Below, piece after piece: positions 32,940 to 34,162 of a stretch of DNA of 34,162 nt. Positions within the stretch are counted from its first letter, which is position 1. Each line of letters begins with the position of its first letter. Made by a program: the position numbers and the translations under genes. Below the pieces are notes generated by a model that was given only the letters and a program-made list of their open reading frames with translations, was not told where the DNA came from and did no database searches. This stretch comes from an uncultured Clostridia bacterium (GTDB lineage: Bacteria; Bacillota; Clostridia; TANB77; CAG-508), in NCBI GenBank assembly GCA_948852945.1, contig CAQPBJ010000018.1, positions 1 through 34,162 of the forward strand, read 5' to 3'.

Positions 32940-32951
32940 TTAGGTACCTAA
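32940..32951. promoter_or_regulatory. 12-base palindrome in the operon leader
   Basis: TTAGGTACCTAA is a perfect 12-base palindrome in the leader of the pilus-like operon, between the proposed promoter and the cpaB-like ribosome site. It could be an operator, but it could equally be chance in such an AT-rich leader. Confidence 0.25.
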
Positions 32952-33016
32952 TTCAATTTATCATTTTTCATAAAACTCTTGATACTATTGTACAACATTG
33001 TATTCTTTTAGTAAAT

Positions 33017-33045
33017 ATTATCATAAAATGTAATCCAAAAAACAA
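33017..33045 (-). promoter_or_regulatory. Possible promoter of the pilus-like operon
   Basis: On the minus strand, TTGTTT (33040-33045) and GATAAT (33017-33022) are 17 bases apart, giving a leader of about 95 bases. It is the best match in the gap between the phosphatase gene and the operon; no terminator is seen between the two. Confidence 0.4.
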
Positions 33046-33069
33046 GTTTATGTAATATTTTTGTAATAT

Positions 33070-33948
33070 TTAGTCGTTTAATATATATTTTTCTAGTATT
33101 TTACATACACCATCTTCATTATTTGTTGCTGTTTCAATATCAGCAATTTCTTTAATCGCTTGTGTGCTGTTTCCCATCGCTACTCCGAGTCCTGCTTCTT
33201 CTATCATTTCTTTATCATTTACATTATCTCCTATTGCGATAACTTCTTCTCTTTTTATATTTTCTTGTTCCATAATATATTCTAATGCTGTCCACTTATT
33301 TACATTTTGATTAGTTATTTCTGTATAGCAATATTCTACTAAAATTTCTTCTGTTCCTGCTTTTATGATTTTTTTTGACATGTGTTCTACATCTAAAACA
33401 TCTATATCTCCTATTGTTCTTAGTTTTTTTATTATACTTCCAAATACAATTCTGCTTTGATCACACACGGTTACTTTTAAATATTTTTGATCATTTGCTC
33501 TTAGCACATAATCATATACATCAGTTAATATATTTATGTTTGTTCTTTTTTCTTCTTGTTTATGTGTGTTTTCACTATGATAAAATAATGTATTGTAGTT
33601 TAGAGATTTTGTTAATACCTCATTTTCTGTATATATATTATAGTAAATACTATTTTCTTCACAAATTTTAACTATATTTAAAATTTGTTCTTTACTTAAA
33701 AATCTATCGTATACTGTTTCACTTTTTCGCATATCATATACTGTAGCACCATTTCCTGATACTATATAATGATTTGCTTGTAGTTCATTTGCTAAATCTT
33801 CTACTGAACTTATTGGTCTTCCTGATGCTAATATAATTTCTACGCCTTTTTCGACTGATTTTTTTATCGCTTCTCTTGTTTCATTCGATATCTCGCCATA
33901 TGAATTTAACAAAGTTCCGTCTAAGTCGATTGCGACTAATTTGTACAT
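33070..33948 (-). CDS. Cof-type HAD-IIB phosphatase
   Basis: A 292-residue member of the HAD IIB (Cof/YidA) family, cytoplasmic phosphatases acting on sugar phosphates, pyridoxal phosphate or similar small substrates. All four motifs are present: DLDGTLLNS (nucleophile Asp and acid Asp), ILASGRP, the Lys of NVNKWTAL, and IAIGDNVNDKEM followed by GVAMGNS. The C2B cap lies between motifs II and III. Two ATGs are adjacent; the second, at 33948, has AAGGAG at better spacing than the one at 33951. The gene is between the SASP-like gene and the pilus-like operon, and its substrate cannot be told from sequence. Confidence 0.93.
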   Translation of the reverse strand: MYKLVAIDLDGTLLNSYGEISNETREAIKKSVEKGVEIILASGRPISSVEDLANELQANHYIVSGNGATVYDMRKSETVYDRFLSKEQILNIVKICEENSIYYNIYTENEVLTKSLNYNTLFYHSENTHKQEEKRTNINILTDVYDYVLRANDQKYLKVTVCDQSRIVFGSIIKKLRTIGDIDVLDVEHMSKKIIKAGTEEILVEYCYTEITNQNVNKWTALEYIMEQENIKREEVIAIGDNVNDKEMIEEAGLGVAMGNSTQAIKEIADIETATNNEDGVCKILEKYILND

Positions 33949-33964
33949 CATACTCTCCTTTTTC

Positions 33965-33993
33965 GAATCTATTTTTCATTTTCTTTCATATTA
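33965..33993 (+). promoter_or_regulatory. Possible sigma-G-type promoter
   Basis: GAATC (33965-33969) and CATATTA (33987-33993) are 17 bases apart, close to the forespore sigma-G consensus (GHATR / CATNHTA) except for the fifth -35 base. It would serve the SASP-like gene with a leader of about 130 bases. By-eye match only; AT-rich DNA gives many such matches. Confidence 0.25.
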
Positions 33994-34132
33994 TAACATT
34001 TGCATTTTTATTTTCAAATATTTTATATAAAAATTTCCAGTTTATTTTTTGAATTTTTACATATCATAGATATAGAAAAAGCTTTTAAGTTTTTTCTATA
34101 CAACTTAAAAAATCTGTGGAGGTGAATTAGAC

Positions 34133-34162
34133 ATGACTAATAACAGTAATAGAAAATTAGTA
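34133..34162 (+). CDS. Partial gene, probable alpha/beta-type SASP start
   Basis: Only ten codons are in the window: MTNNSNRKLV. GGAGGTG lies nine bases upstream of the ATG. The Asn-rich start followed by a basic residue and LV recalls the beginning of alpha/beta-type small acid-soluble spore proteins (usually M-x-N-N-x-x-N-x-x-LVVPEA). These bind and protect spore DNA. Assignment rests on ten residues plus spoIVB nearby in the same genome, so it is tentative. Confidence 0.5.
   Translation, partial: MTNNSNRKLV

Noticed and set aside
1..34162. CRISPR array, prophage or rRNA genes
   Set aside because: No regularly spaced direct repeats, no phage structural or integrase genes and no rRNA sequences were seen in the window.

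Overview
The window looks like chromosome of an AT-rich, spore-forming, Gram-positive bacterium of the Clostridia type, possibly an uncultured gut lineage. Evidence seen in the sequence: AT-heavy codon use, strong AGGAGG-type ribosome sites, a T-box leader on pheST, and sporulation genes (spoVG, spoIVB and the first codons of a probable small acid-soluble spore protein at the right edge). Nearly all genes lie on the minus strand. asnS, the hydrolase gene at 10659, tRNA-Leu, murC and the edge gene are on the plus strand.

Left part (1-16832), housekeeping genes mixed with orphans: asnS; a 190-base inverted-repeat structure; a compositionally odd orphan gene (1845-2663); pheST with a phenylalanine T-box; a three-gene orphan cluster (6542-8140); a membrane-anchored DUF5050-like protein; a membrane-anchored sulfatase-modifying-factor-fold protein; a SleB-like wall hydrolase whose composition also differs from its neighbours; tmRNA (tag ADNNELAFAA); trmL; a small membrane protein; tRNA-Leu(TAA); a 638-residue orphan; an overlapping pair of small orphan genes; and spoVG.

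Middle (17065-19702): murC, diverging from spoVG, and spoIVB, the sporulation signalling protease.

Right part (19825-32912): a tight 13-kb minus-strand operon encoding what I read as a divergent Tad/type IV pilus-like machine. In transcription order it has a CpaB-like SAF protein, two tandem MinD/CpaE-like proteins with eroded P-loops, a membrane-anchored CpaF/TadA-like ATPase, a TadB-TadC-like double T2SSF membrane protein, four paralogous leaderless pilin-like proteins starting MENA, and three further single-span secreted or anchored proteins, the last 844 residues long. The inferred division of labour is: the ATPase powers assembly, the double T2SSF protein is the membrane platform, the MinD-like pair positions the machine, the CpaB-like protein acts outside the membrane, and the MENA proteins form the extracytoplasmic structure. 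No prepilin peptidase or secretin is in the operon. The ATPase frame is broken by one extra base exactly in its Walker A motif. This operon is the most interesting system here. A Cof-type HAD phosphatase and the start of a probable SASP gene follow it.
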